Positions 49,688 through 61,000 of a DNA stretch of 64,000 bases are shown here, piece by piece (position 1 is the stretch's first letter; each line of letters begins with the position of its first letter). A program made the translations under genes and the position numbers. The stretch is from Mantamonas sphyraenae (taxonomy: Eukaryota; CRuMs; Mantamonadidae). The stretch spans positions 124,001-188,000 of the forward strand of contig JAPMXV010000037.1 in assembly GCA_026936335.1 (NCBI GenBank), given 5' to 3'. The notes below the pieces were generated by a model that had not been told where the DNA came from, ran no database searches, and worked only from the letters and a program-made list of their open reading frames with translations.

Positions 49688-50809
49688 ATGTCTTCTGTTG
49701 AATGTATTGTCATCGACACAGGATCCAGTTCCTGCAAAGCCGGATTTGCAGGCGACGACGCTCCCCGCACGGTGTTCCCCTCCGTTGTTGGCCGCCCCAA
49801 TGCAAAGGCTGAAGGAATGGGCCAGAAAGACCGCTATGTGGGCGACGAAGCACAGGCTAGGCGTGACTACCTGGCTCTGTCCTACCCCGTGCAAGCTGGT
49901 GTCGTCACAAACTGGGACGACTTGGAGACGCTCTGGGACCACGCGTACAAGAACGAGCTGTGTGTGGCTCCCGAGGAGAACCTTGCCCTGCTGGCTGATG
50001 CCCCACTCACCTCCCAGGAGGACCGCGAAAAGATGACGCAGCTCATGTTTGAAACTTTCAACACCCCGGCCATGACGCTCATCAACACCGCCGTCCTCTC
50101 GCTTTACTCCTCGGGTCGCTTCACAGGCACCGTTGTGTCTTCCGGTGATGGCGTGTCTCACGTCGTGCCCGTCAACGAAGGCGTCGCTGTCCAGGATGCC
50201 ATCCAGACATTTGAGCCCTCCGGCAATGCCCTCACCGACCATCTGATGTCCATGCTCACCCAACGTGGCTACTCATTTTCCACTGCTGCCGAGCGTGAGA
50301 TCGTCCGCGACGTCAAGGAGAAGATCACCTATGTTGCCGAGGATTACAAGCAGGAAGTCGCCTCCGTGGGCGACTCCCAGTACACAATGCCCAGCGAGAA
50401 GAACTACGAGCTTCCGGATGGCCAAGTGCTCAACTTTGGCAACGAAAGCTACCGCTGCGCCGAACCCCTGTTCCAACCATCCCAGCTCAACCTGCAGGGC
50501 CCCTCCATCCAGGAAGCAACCAACAACAGCATTCTCAAGTGCGATGCAGAGTTGCATTCCGAGCTCTACAAAAACATTGTGCTCTCTGGGGGAAACACCC
50601 TCTTCATGGGCCTCCCCGAGCGCCTCACCATCGAACTCTCTGCCCTCACATCCGAGCAGATCAGCATCATCGCTCCGCCAGACCGCAAGTACTCCCCCTG
50701 GCTTGGCGGCTCCTTTTTTGCCTCCCAGGACAACTTCATCGACTTGTGCATCACCAGGGACGAGTACGACGAAGCTGGCGCAAGCATCGTCCGCAGCAAG
50801 TGCACCTGA
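49688..50809 (+). CDS. Divergent actin
   Basis: A 373-residue intronless actin. Conserved nucleotide-binding segments are present: IDTGSSSCKAGFAGDDAPR, NWDD, MFETFNTPAM, SGDGVSHVVPV, YELPDGQV and APPDRKYSPWLGGS. It departs from canonical actin at many positions: a shortened subdomain-2 D-loop (GRPNAKAEGMGQKDRY), IDTGSSS instead of the usual VDNGSGM start, LSGGNTLFMGL for LSGGTTMYPGI, and a C-terminus KCT in place of KCF. Phosphate-binding residues are retained, so ATP binding is probable; polymer contacts around the D-loop are altered. It may be an orphan actin or a lineage-specific Arp rather than the main cytoskeletal actin. Confidence 0.9.
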   Translation: MSSVECIVIDTGSSSCKAGFAGDDAPRTVFPSVVGRPNAKAEGMGQKDRYVGDEAQARRDYLALSYPVQAGVVTNWDDLETLWDHAYKNELCVAPEENLALLADAPLTSQEDREKMTQLMFETFNTPAMTLINTAVLSLYSSGRFTGTVVSSGDGVSHVVPVNEGVAVQDAIQTFEPSGNALTDHLMSMLTQRGYSFSTAAEREIVRDVKEKITYVAEDYKQEVASVGDSQYTMPSEKNYELPDGQVLNFGNESYRCAEPLFQPSQLNLQGPSIQEATNNSILKCDAELHSELYKNIVLSGGNTLFMGLPERLTIELSALTSEQISIIAPPDRKYSPWLGGSFFASQDNFIDLCITRDEYDEAGASIVRSKCT

Positions 50810-50938
50810 GCATGAGATGGTGCATTGCACCCAAACACAAGCCCATGGTCAGAGTGTGGGCCACCAATTCCATCGATGGCCAACCACTCCCATGTGCATC
50901 ACCTGCACCAATGCAGACAATCCTTTTCCCCCAAACCC

Positions 50939-53605
50939 ATGTCTTTCTCGCCCCGTCTGGGCCTCTCCACCTTCGATCCCTCCCCTGAGTACGAAGCCCT
51001 GCTGCTTCAACCCCAGCCCAATGACAAAGAGCAGTCGCTGTCGTCGTCCACGGCCGATGACAATGGCCAGATCATGCCACCCAAGCGAGCCGGGTCTTCC
51101 TACCGTCCTGGAATGCCCCCCGTCGCTCACCATCCACCCACTTGTCCCCTCACCGCTTCAACACCGCCCAACGCCTGTCCATGAGTGCGTCCCGACCCAG
51201 CTCCTTTGCCATCAAGTCCCCCAAGCTCGACCGTTCCTCCGCCAAACTGGACCATTTGGACGACGACGTCTTTGACCGCGAGTGGCTCACCAGCCTCCAT
51301 TTGGGCGACAACAACTTCACCTCCCTCTCCGACAAGGTTGCTTCCTTTGCCCTCCTCAACACAGTCGATCTCTCGTACAACAAGCTCTGCGCCGTACCCC
51401 GTGTTTTTGAGCAAACCCTCTTGCTCAGCACCCTTAATCTCGAGGGCAACCGTCTCGCCTCTGCCTCCTCTGCCTCCTCGGCTTCCCCCTCCTCCTCGTC
51501 AACCACTGCCTCTCCAGACAGTGCCTCCCTCTCTGCCCTCACCTCCCTCACTTCTCTCAACCTGGCCTTCAACGGCCTCGACAACGACCATCCACTTGTC
51601 TCCCAGCTTCCCGACTGTCCCTCCCTCACCTACCTCTCCCTTGGCAGGAACAAGCTCTCCAAGCCCCTTCCACACACCCTCTTTGCATCGTGCACCGCCC
51701 TGAACCATCTCGATGTGTCTCACAACGTGCTGCCTGCGCTTGTCGACTCGGACTCTGCCCTTGAGGCCTTGTATGGTACCCTCACTCACCTCGACTTGTC
51801 CTACAATGCTCTCGACTCGCTTCCTGCCGACATGGAGCGGTGCAGTGCCCTTGTCGAGCTCCATGTGGCTCACAACAACCTGTCCACCGTGCCTTCTCTC
51901 GCCCTCTGTGCTGATTCCATGCGAGTGTTGGACGTGTCACACAACAACCTCGAGCAGCTCGACTCCTGCTTGGGCACTCCTGCCTGGCTCCAGCTGCGTG
52001 TCCTTCGTGCTGCATTCAACCGTCTCGATGCCGCACCCAGTGCTCTCGATTCCATGTGCAGCATTCGCACCCTCGATCTCAGCGGCAACTCTATTTCCTC
52101 AATGCCCGACCATGCGTTGGCCCAGCTCGTCGATCTCGAAGAGCTCAACCTGGCCGGCAACACCCTGGCTGCCTTGCCCAGCCTTTCCACCCTCACTCGC
52201 CTCGCCTCCCTCAACGCAAGCTTCAACAGTCTCGACACCCTTCCGGACGACCTCTTTGCTCTCCCTTCCCTCGCCACCTTGCTGCTTGCTCACAATCAAT
52301 TGCGCAGTCTGCCTGCAGAGACCGACCCGTGCGTCTCGCTTCTCCTGACGACGACGAGTACACCGACCATGACGAACCTCTGCTCCTCTCTGAGATCCAC
52401 CTCGGTGCCAACCGACTTTTGCAGCTCCCTCAGTGGCTTCTGGACGCCTCCCCGGGTCTACAGAGTCTGTATCTCAACGACAATCCGCTCGACGCACGCC
52501 AGACGCCGTCCTTTGCCCGTTGCTTTTCTCTCGAGGTGCTTGACGTCAGTCACACCGCATGGAACGCCATCTCAGACAACATCCTACTGGCACCCGTCCT
52601 GGTGCATCTGTACGCGGCACAGAACGAGCTCGATTCAATCCCGGGGCGGCTGCGGCACACGACACCCTCCACCACCTGGAGCTGGGCTTCAACCGCATCA
52701 GTGACGCCAAAGAGCTCACACAGCACACGTGGAAACCTGCGCACGATGATACGCCTGTGAAGCTTGCATTTGCCGCCCAGCTGCATGGGAACCCTGTGTG
52801 TGCCCTCAATTTGCCACAGCACACCTCGGTGGGCTTTGCAGATATGCTTGGCCGCCGTAGCAAGATGGAAGACGCGATTTGCTTGCACGCCTCCGACCGA
52901 GGCCTCTTGTTTGCCGTGTTTGACGGCCACACGGGGCCCATTGCGTCCAGCTGTGCAGCCGACGCCTTTGCTGCCTTGTTTGCCAAAGAGGCAGAGGAAA
53001 GTGACAGCGCGCAGCCTGACTATGAACAGTGTCTTGTGGGTGCACTGAACCAGTGTGACAAGCTCCTGGAACCCTTTCTGGCAGAGTTGGACAGCGTAAA
53101 CAAGCACGCTGGCACCACAGCCGTCGCATGCATGCTCACAGACACCAGTGTGCACGTAAGCAATATTGGCGACACGCGCGTGGTGTTGTCTCGGGACGGA
53201 ACCGCCCTGCGTTTGTCCCACGACCACAAACCCGACGACGCAGCCGAGATCGAACGCATCCAAGCCGCCGGCGGTTCCGTCATGCACAAGAAGGGCAGTG
53301 CACGCGTCAATGGCACCGCAGGCGTCAGTCGAGCCTTGGGCGACTTTCACATGCGTCCCTTTGTCAGCAACGAAGCCTATAGCGCATCGTTTGACAGGGA
53401 TCCAGCGGACCAATTCATCATCTGCGCCTGCGACGGGCTGTGGGACGTTGTCAGCGACCAGCAAGCTGTGGATCTGGCCACCAAGGCCCTACAGGAGCTG
53501 GAGCCCGGGGATGCGGTGTATGCAGCACGTCTGTTGCGTGACTTTGCGTTTGTGAACGGCAGTGACGACAACATCACCGTGATGGTGGTGACACTGACGG
53601 AATGA
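50939..53605 (+). pseudogene. LRR-PP2C (PHLPP-like) phosphatase with three frame breaks
   Basis: Read across three -1 frame changes it gives ~885 residues. Order: N-terminal tail from MSFSPRLGLSTFDPSPEYEALL; about 15 leucine-rich repeats (LTSLHLGDNNFTSLSDK, LNTVDLSYNKLCAVP, ...LEELNLAGNTLAALP); a C-terminal PP2C domain (GRRSKMEDAICL, LFAVFDGHTGP, VSNIGDTRVVLSRDG, SRALGDF, ACDGLWDVVSD, DDNITVMVV). The metal-binding Asp residues (MED, DGH, ACDG, DDN) are intact. LRR-PP2C order resembles PHLPP and yeast adenylyl-cyclase modules. Breaks: at the C6 run 51116-51121, around 52318-52340, and around 52640-52660. The sequence either side of each is good coding sequence and no intron fits, so assembly deletions are likelier than decay, although a recent pseudogene is possible. 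Confidence 0.75.
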
Positions 53606-53670
53606 ACTACTCGACTTCATACTTCATGAATCCTTCTCTTTGTTGCTTCGTTGTCGACACTGCTCCATCC

Positions 53671-56052
53671 TCACGACTCGTTCCTGCTCTGCTGGTACTC
53701 GCGGATGAGCTGCTCCTGCACATCGCGGCTGACAGGGCTGTGCTGCAGGTACTCCATGCTGAACTCGCCCTTGCCCTCGGTGGCGGAGCGAAGGTCGGTG
53801 GAATAGCCAAACATGCCCTGGAGGGGCACGTGTGCAGTGATGCGCACATAGTCGCCTTGCTGTTCCGTGTTTTCAATCATGCCCTTGCGACGGTTAAGGT
53901 CACCAATCACCGTGCCCTGGAACTCTGCCGGTGCCTCAACCTCCACATTCATCACAGGCTCGCGAATGACCGGATCGGCCTTTTCAAACGCCTGCCGGAA
54001 CGCAGCCTGCGAGGCCAGCTTGAAGGCCAACTCGGAAGAGTCGACGGCGTGGTGCTGGCCATCGGTGAGCACCACCTTGACACCCACCACGGGCGAGCCC
54101 GTGAGCGCTCCCTTGGCCACCACCTCCTGGAATCCCTTTTCGCAACCGGGCAGGTACTGGGGCGGGATGCTGTTGCCCACAATGTGGTTGGCAAACTCAA
54201 ACGGTTCCTCCGCATCCTCGCCCAGCGGCTCGATGTAGCCTTCCACCTTTGCAAACTGACCCGCGCCACCACTTTGCTTCTTGTGTGTGTGGCTAAACTC
54301 GGCCTTGCGGTTGATTGTCTCGCGGTACGCCACCTTGGGTGCTCCCGTTTCCACCTCGCAATTGTACTCGCGCTTCATGCGCTCGCAGTAGATTTGCAGG
54401 TGCAACTCACCCATGCCAGAGATGATGGTCTCGCCGCTTTCCTTGTCCATGTGCACGCGGAACGTGGGGTCTTCCTTCTGGAAGCGGTTCAGCGCCTTGC
54501 TGAACTGGATGCTGCTGTCACGCGACACAGGCTTCACTGCGAGCGAGATCACAGGAGCGGGCACGTGCATGCTGGTCATGCTCAGACGCTGGCCCTCGGA
54601 ACAGAACGTATCCCCCGACGCGCAATCAACGCCAAACATGGCGCAAATCTCGCCTGCCGGCGCCTCGTTCACGTCCTCCATCTCGTCGGCGTGCATGCGG
54701 ATCAGACGCGGCACCTTGATCTTTTTGCCCGTGCTCATGTTGTACACGGTGTCTCCACGCTTCAGGGTGCCCTGGTACACACGCATGTATGTGAGCTGAC
54801 CAAAGCGGCCCTCCTCCAACTTGAAGGCCAGGCCCACCAGCGGCTTCTTGGGGTTGCTCTCCAGCACCACTTGCTCTTCGTTGTTGTCCAGGTCCAACGC
54901 GTGGTTCTCCACCTCCAGCGGGCTGGGCAGGTACGCGTTGATGGCATCCAGCAGCGGTTGCACGCCAACGTTCTTGAACGCCGAGCCCATGAGCACAGGC
55001 GAGAACTCCTGTGCAATGACGGCACGGCGGATGGCAGTGTGGAATTCCTCCTCGGTGGGCTCTTCATCGGCCAGGAAGCGGTCTGCCACAGTGGCATCCA
55101 CCTCGGCCACTGTGCCAATCAGCTCCGTGCGCATCTCCTCAGCCACCTCCAGCATGTCGTCGGGAATGGGCGCCTCGCGCACCTTTTCGCCAAAATCGCC
55201 CTCAAAGTAGAGGGCCTTTTGACGCACGAGATCAACCACGCCACGGAGCTCCGATTCGAGGCCAATGGGCAATTGCACGGCGGCTGCGTTGAGATGCAGC
55301 TTGTTGCGCACCTGGGCAATCACCTCGTGCGGGTTGGCTCCCTGTCGGTCCAGCTTGTTGATAAAGGTGAGGCGCGGGACGTTGTACCTGCGCATCTGCC
55401 GGTCGACGGTGATACTCTGCGACTGCACACCCGACACGCCACACAGCACCATCACAGCACCATCCAACACACGCAGACTGCGTTCCACCTCAATGGTAAA
55501 GTCCACGTGGCCCGGCGTGTCGATGATGTTGTGTTCGTGGCCCTTCCACGCACAATGCGTCGCTGCACTCTGAATCGTAATGCCCTTTTCCCTCTCCAAA
55601 TCCATCGAATCCATCGTCGCTCCCACCCCGTCCTTTCCGCGCACCTCGTGGATGGCGTTGATCCGTCCGCTGTAGTACAGCAAACGCTCCGTCAGCGTCG
55701 TCTTGCCTGTGTGAGTGTATCCACGATGCGAGAGAGTGTGCAAAAAGTGCGCGTGTGAGCGTGTGTGTGCACGTAAAGTGATCAAAGCGTGCTTTCCCCG
55801 CTGCTGGGCGCGTGCGCGGACGATCACTGCAATCCGTTGCCAAAAACGCCGTGTCCGGCCGCTTCTGGCCACCACATTGCACCTACCGCTGTCGATGTGT
55901 GCCGAAATACCATAGTTGCGCAGCTTGGTGTAGTCGGTCTGCGCGCGGAGGGATTGTGTGGGGCGTGTCAGCGATTCGGAGCAGGTTGCCGGGATTTCAC
56001 CGCCGAGAAACATGCGCTGCTCGTTTTGGCCGCACCGGCCGGCCGCCTGCAT
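53671..56052 (-). CDS. GFM1: Mitochondrial elongation factor G1
   Basis: Exons (minus) 56052-55887 and 55706-53671; 733 residues. The 180-nt intron (GTAGGT...CACAG) interrupts the P-loop region: [11 protein letters not shown] joined to [13 protein letters not shown] restores AHIDSGKTT. The intron is a multiple of three and stop-free, so the unspliced frame is also open. GTPase motifs DTPGHVDF and [10 protein letters not shown] are present, followed by domain II, domain IV with [14 protein letters not shown], and the C-terminal [23 protein letters not shown]. It drives mitochondrial translocation. The first ~50 residues are basic with few acids (presequence). The stop is 65 bp from that of the LRR-PP2C gene. 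Confidence 0.95.
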   Translation of the reverse strand: MQAAGRCGQNEQRMFLGGEIPATCSESLTRPTQSLRAQTDYTKLRNYGISAHIDSGRCNVVARSGRTRRFWQRIAVIVRARAQQRGKHALITLRAHTRSHAHFLHTLSHRGYTHTGKTTLTERLLYYSGRINAIHEVRGKDGVGATMDSMDLEREKGITIQSAATHCAWKGHEHNIIDTPGHVDFTIEVERSLRVLDGAVMVLCGVSGVQSQSITVDRQMRRYNVPRLTFINKLDRQGANPHEVIAQVRNKLHLNAAAVQLPIGLESELRGVVDLVRQKALYFEGDFGEKVREAPIPDDMLEVAEEMRTELIGTVAEVDATVADRFLADEEPTEEEFHTAIRRAVIAQEFSPVLMGSAFKNVGVQPLLDAINAYLPSPLEVENHALDLDNNEEQVVLESNPKKPLVGLAFKLEEGRFGQLTYMRVYQGTLKRGDTVYNMSTGKKIKVPRLIRMHADEMEDVNEAPAGEICAMFGVDCASGDTFCSEGQRLSMTSMHVPAPVISLAVKPVSRDSSIQFSKALNRFQKEDPTFRVHMDKESGETIISGMGELHLQIYCERMKREYNCEVETGAPKVAYRETINRKAEFSHTHKKQSGGAGQFAKVEGYIEPLGEDAEEPFEFANHIVGNSIPPQYLPGCEKGFQEVVAKGALTGSPVVGVKVVLTDGQHHAVDSSELAFKLASQAAFRQAFEKADPVIREPVMNVEVEAPAEFQGTVIGDLNRRKGMIENTEQQGDYVRITAHVPLQGMFGYSTDLRSATEGKGEFSMEYLQHSPVSRDVQEQLIREYQQSRNES

Positions 56053-56384
56053 GGCTTCCACTGTGTTTACGGGCGGCAACGTACATCTTCAGTGCCCTTG
56101 GCACTACTGGCATAACCCTGAAGTTGGGTCGCCAAGCCCACATGCTGGGTGCGAGCCGTCGTCGTGCGGATCGTCCTGCTGAACATCTGCCTGCAGCGGT
56201 TTTCTGGATGCCTCGGCCAGCGCAGGTGCGACGGGTGCGATATCGTTTTGGCCACAACCACAGCGAGAGTGGATGCAAACACGTCTCTCTCTCTCTCTCT
56301 CTTTTGTGTGTGTGAATGAGTGAGTGTGTTGGTGTGTGGAAAGGATACCCCCGCGCGGAACCCCACCCAACCCAAACACTGAGC
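56053..56384. promoter_or_regulatory. Divergent intergenic region, GFM1 / glutathione synthetase
   Basis: 332 bp, the longest head-to-head spacer in the window. Contains a (TC)n run at about 56286-56303 and a GT-rich run close to the GSS start; otherwise I see nothing recognisable. Confidence 0.5.
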
Positions 56385-57983
56385 ATGAGCAGCCGTGACG
56401 CGGGTCCGTTGGATGAAAGCACTGTGGAGACACTTGTAAAGCAAGCGCTGCCGTGGGCGCTGATGAACGGCATTGTGATGGCCAACAACGAGATCTTTGA
56501 GAAGCAGGAAAAGGAAGGCAGCAGCAGCAGCAGCAGCAGCAGTGGAAGCAGCGGCAGCGCCAATGGGAAAAAGGCAGACACGACAGACAGCACAGTGGCG
56601 GTGGTGCAACACATGCCGTTCACGCTGCTGCCCACACCGGTGCCCAAAAAGGCGTTTGACGCGCTTGTGGAGGTGGTGCCTCACAATGCGGCGTTGTACC
56701 ATCGACTCTCGCGCAACCACGAGTTCCTGAGCGAGGTGATGGCCAGTGTGGTGCAGGTGGACGACTTTATGGCGCAGTTGTGGGAGGTGTACACCAGCGT
56801 GTACGACAAAGGGAACGGACCGCGGCAGCGCTTCAGCCTGGGTCTCTTCCGTTCCGACTACATGATGCACCAGAAGCATGCAGACGACGACGTGCGCTTC
56901 CTCCAAGTGGAGATGAATGTGATTTCGGCCGCGTTTGCAGGCATGTCGAGCCGAGTGAACGGCATGCACGCGTTCCTGACGGAGCAGCTGAGTGCCCAGG
57001 AACGCACCGCTCTCCTGGGCGACGGCGAGGTCTCCATGTCCCACTCGGATGTCAACTGGCCCGCAGCATTGCAACAGGCACATGCGGTGTACGTGGAGGA
57101 GCGCAGCACCCAGGATTCGCGTGCAACCGCTGCTGTGGTGCTCTTCCTGGTCCAGCCGCGTGAACGCAACCAGTTTGACCAGAAGCTGCTCGAATTCAAA
57201 CTGCTCGAGGCCGGCGTCCCTGTCCTGCGACGCACCTTTACGGACATCCACGAGCGCGCCAGTGTGGACGAGGACACCGGTGTGTTGCGCATCGACGGCA
57301 AGGAGGTGGCGGTGGTGTACTACCGGGCCGGCTACACTCCTTCCGATTACACCCACGACGGGGCATGGGAGGCTCGTCTGCTGCTGGAACAGTCGCTGGC
57401 CATCAAAGCCCCCACTGTGGCATACCAGTTGGTGGGCACGAAAAAGGTGCAACAGGTGCTGGCCCAGCCGGGGTCGCTGGAACGCTTCTTTGACGACAGC
57501 CAGGCTGACGAACTGGCAGCCATCCGTCGCACCTACGCAGGACTCTACTCGCTCACCAGCAGTGAGGATGGCAGCGATGCCGATGGCGACGCAGCCGTGC
57601 AAGAGGTGGTCGACAAGGCCATCGCTTCGCCCCAAGACTATGTGCTCAAGCCCTACCGCGAGGGTGGAGGCAACAACTACTACAACCAGGACGTGGCAGA
57701 CAAGCTGACCACCCTCGATGCCAAGGCTCGCTCTGCCTACATTCTCATGGACCGCATTGTGCCACCCACGCATCCCATGTACTTTGTGCGCATGGGCCGC
57801 GTACAGAACGCACAGGGGGTCAGCGAGATTGGCATTTACAACGCCATCCTGGCGCGTGACGACGAAATCATCTCCAATGGCGTCGCTGGACAGCTGTTGC
57901 GCTCCAAGCTGGCATCGCAAGACGACGGAGGCGTCGCCGCAGGCGTGGCTGTGATGGACTCCATGTTCCACGTGCACGGGTGA
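56385..57983 (+). CDS. GSS: Glutathione synthetase (eukaryotic type)
   Basis: A 532-residue intronless protein; human GSS has 474. It condenses gamma-glutamylcysteine with glycine using ATP. Conserved blocks: GLFRSDYMMH, FLQVEMNVISAAFAGMS, TFTDIHERA, VAVVYYRAGYTPSDY, SLAIKAPTVAYQLVGTKKVQQVLAQPGSLERFF, the nucleotide loop VLKPYREGGGNNYY, and C-terminal DDEIISNGVAGQLLRSKLASQDDGGVAAGVAVMDS with the Gly/Ala substrate-binding lid. Two insertions are visible: a poly-Ser run near residue 45 and a Ser/Asp stretch near residue 395 (SSEDGSDADGD). Start chosen at 56385 (MSSRDAG) since the earlier Met at 56316 gives an unlikely leader. Confidence 0.95.
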   Translation: MSSRDAGPLDESTVETLVKQALPWALMNGIVMANNEIFEKQEKEGSSSSSSSSGSSGSANGKKADTTDSTVAVVQHMPFTLLPTPVPKKAFDALVEVVPHNAALYHRLSRNHEFLSEVMASVVQVDDFMAQLWEVYTSVYDKGNGPRQRFSLGLFRSDYMMHQKHADDDVRFLQVEMNVISAAFAGMSSRVNGMHAFLTEQLSAQERTALLGDGEVSMSHSDVNWPAALQQAHAVYVEERSTQDSRATAAVVLFLVQPRERNQFDQKLLEFKLLEAGVPVLRRTFTDIHERASVDEDTGVLRIDGKEVAVVYYRAGYTPSDYTHDGAWEARLLLEQSLAIKAPTVAYQLVGTKKVQQVLAQPGSLERFFDDSQADELAAIRRTYAGLYSLTSSEDGSDADGDAAVQEVVDKAIASPQDYVLKPYREGGGNNYYNQDVADKLTTLDAKARSAYILMDRIVPPTHPMYFVRMGRVQNAQGVSEIGIYNAILARDDEIISNGVAGQLLRSKLASQDDGGVAAGVAVMDSMFHVHG

Positions 57984-58066
57984 GCAATGAGCAGGACGCG
58001 CGCGAGAGCGAGAGATGCAATGGGGAACTGGATGCATTGTGAACAAAATATGTGTGTGGTGTGCCG

Positions 58067-61000
58067 TCATGCGAGCACGTCCACCAGGTTGCCAAGTGTC
58101 TTGACGACGGCCGGGTCGTCGCGGTAGTCGCGTGTGAGGGTGTGGAGTAGCACAGAGGCACCCACCTGCTCAAACAGAGGTAGAATCTTGGGATATTGGG
58201 TGGCCATGTCCAGCGCCAATTGGCAGCCGTTGAGAACCACCGACTTGTACGCCAGATGGTGGGCCATGGTGCGGAACAGCGCATGCACAACGGCACTCTG
58301 CAGATCGTACGTCAATTCCACACCGCGTCGTTCGACAATGTGCCGCAGCAGCGACAATCCACTCTGCACGACACTGAGGGAGGTCTCACACTGTTGCAGG
58401 GCGTACAAGACACCCGTGAGAGCAAGAAAGACGCCTGCAATTGGGCATTGCGGTGCACGAGGGAGCACATGCCACAGACAGCGCGTAAAGTGTTCAAACA
58501 CTTGGTCATCCTGTGCGTGGGAACCCTGTGTGGCCTCGCCGTACCGTTGCATGGCCAGAGTGAGTCTTCCCAAGAAGCGATCGGTGCGCTTGGGTTGCAT
58601 GTGTGCATCGACCATGAGGTCGGAGAGGAGCAACAAGCCCAGGCGTTGGATGTCTGCGTGCCTGTCGTGTTTTGCCAACACGTCGTCCAACACGGCAAAC
58701 AGGTGCAGCTCCGCCCATTGGCTTGCAAACTCCAGTTGCCAGGCCGTCTGCGTGCCTGCAAGGCGCACCTGGTGCAACACACTCGAGCATCATGCATACG
58801 CTCTCTGCAGCATTTGCATCCGTGTTGTTGTTGTCGTCGTCGTGGGTCTCTTGCCCCCCCACAGCGGCATGGACAAAGGCCGCCATTCCCTGGGACTGCA
58901 GCAGATCGATGCGTGCCTCGATAGAATCGAGGCAGATGCGATGGAGGAGCGGGAGAGCCGGTGGGGAGAGGCCAAGGAGGACAGATACAGCGTTGTGTAG
59001 CACAAGTGTGTCGATGGTGGATGTGGGATGCTGTTCGCACAGGACCGTGAGGCACTCCAGGGCTCCCTGGCTGGCGTTGTGCCTACGTTCCTGGTACGCA
59101 AGAATACTCACAGCCACACTGCGGTCCTCTTGGACCATGGCTGCTGCTGTCATGAGATGCACCAGGCGCAAACAGGCAGTGTCGGCCTGGGCATCGGTGT
59201 GCACCTCCTCCAGTAGAGTCGCGAGCATCGTGTGCAAAAGCAGCATGTTGTTGGACAGCAGCGGCAACACAATGCCTCCTCCGTCTTGATCCATGGTTGC
59301 CAAGCTGACCAGACAGGCAATGGTGTGGTACAGCGCGTTCCGTCTGCGAGCTGTTGCGCGTGGCAACGCTTTCTGCACACCATCCCCGTCCACACCTCCC
59401 TCGGCGGTGATGGTCTCGTCCTTGTCGTCGTCTTGCACGGCCCATTGACTCTGCAGTTGCTGACAGAGGACGAGCAGGTGCGACATCAGCGATTGCACTT
59501 CGGCCAGCCCCATCTCGTGGGCCACGGCAATGCGTTTTGCGTGGCTCCACGCTTCGGTGGCGTCATCCTGCGCCGTGGAGCCATCGTCGCCACCGTTTGC
59601 CACTGCTTCTTGCATGAGAGATGCCACGTGGTGCATGTGCTTGTCCCTGTGTGCCACAGCCAGCGAGCTGAACAGGTCATCAAATCGCCAGGTGTTGCCC
59701 GGCAACGACAGGAGACGTGCCAACAATTCGATGGCCACCCATTGCACCTGTGGATCGTTCCCAGGTGCAATCACAGCCTGGGCCGTGGTTGCCAGCACAC
59801 GCGTTTGCTTGACAGCCTCCAGGCTCATTTCCGGGCGCTGGCTCATTCGCTCGAGGATGGCAAGCACCCACCGTTGCAACTTTCCCTCGCCCGGGTGGTC
59901 GTTCAACAAACCCAGCAGATCATCCACCAGACGCGAGTATGTGTGGGCACTCATCAAGTGTGCCAGCACACGCTCGTCCTCCAAAGCACACAAACGATAC
60001 ACAAGCTGCACCGCGCCCAGTGCCACATCGCGATGGCGTGCAAAGCCATGCAAAGATTCAAGCAGAGCGTCTGCCAGCAGGCACAAATCGCCCAATGCCC
60101 TCAGAATAGCCTCATCATCGCCTTGACCATCATCGAGGGTGTCATCGTTGACATTCTCCGTTTCCTCCGGCACACGAGGGATGACTGCGTGCCAGAAACG
60201 CACCGCGAGTGCATGCACTGCAAGCGTGTGTGCGTGTGTGTGCATGCAATGGACGACGGCGAGGCTGCCTCCACCGTGGAGGACGCTTCGTGTGCGTCCA
60301 CATTGCACAAACAGCAGCATGAGTGCCAATGCGGCGGTGCAAATCCATTCTTGCTGCGGATGGGCCAACATGGCGCCAATGACGGTCATCATCCCGTGTG
60401 CATCGTCCAATGCAGCCACCGCCTCACCCCGCAACTCCTCAGGGGCACCGCTGCCACGTGTGAGCTCCAACAGTGTGTCCAAGGCCGCGTGAGACACATT
60501 CGAATCGGAAATGTGTGCTTGCATGCCCTCTACAACAGCTTGGGTCCACGCACGCACGGTCCACGAGTCCTCCAACGCGGGTTCGCCGTGTGCTCGGAGC
60601 ACACCGTTCACGTTGGCAAACGCACGAAGATTGTGTGCAAACAATGCACCGTGGTGGCTGTGGCGGGTGAGGATGGCCAGAAGGCTGGGAAGAAGGCGAA
60701 CGTCGGTGAGGGGTGCAGCCGAGCCCGACGCAGACCACACGGGAGCACACAGCACACGCACAGCCTGCGTGGCGACACCCACGTGGTCCACATGCACTGT
60801 GAGTGCGCGCAGACAAGTGTTGAGCACATACTTGCGTCCGTGTTGCATGTGCATGAGGCAGGTCAGCTGTGCGCTGTGACACAACGCTGCACACATCCGA
60901 CACGCACTTTCGTGCAGCTGAGCATCGTAACTGTACAGTGTGCTCAGCGAAGCCATGCACGCTAACAACCGCGGTGCCTCTTCCACCGCCTCATCAACAC

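Noticed and set aside
53602-55758. 718-residue plus-strand ORF opposite GFM1
   Set aside because: Its translation is His/Leu/Arg-rich with no conserved motif, while the minus strand is unmistakable EF-G. GC-rich coding DNA gives long antisense frames here.
59232-60965. 577-residue plus-strand ORF opposite the ARM-repeat gene
   Set aside because: Composition (many C, H, Q, R) and absence of domains mark it as an antisense shadow of the repeat protein.
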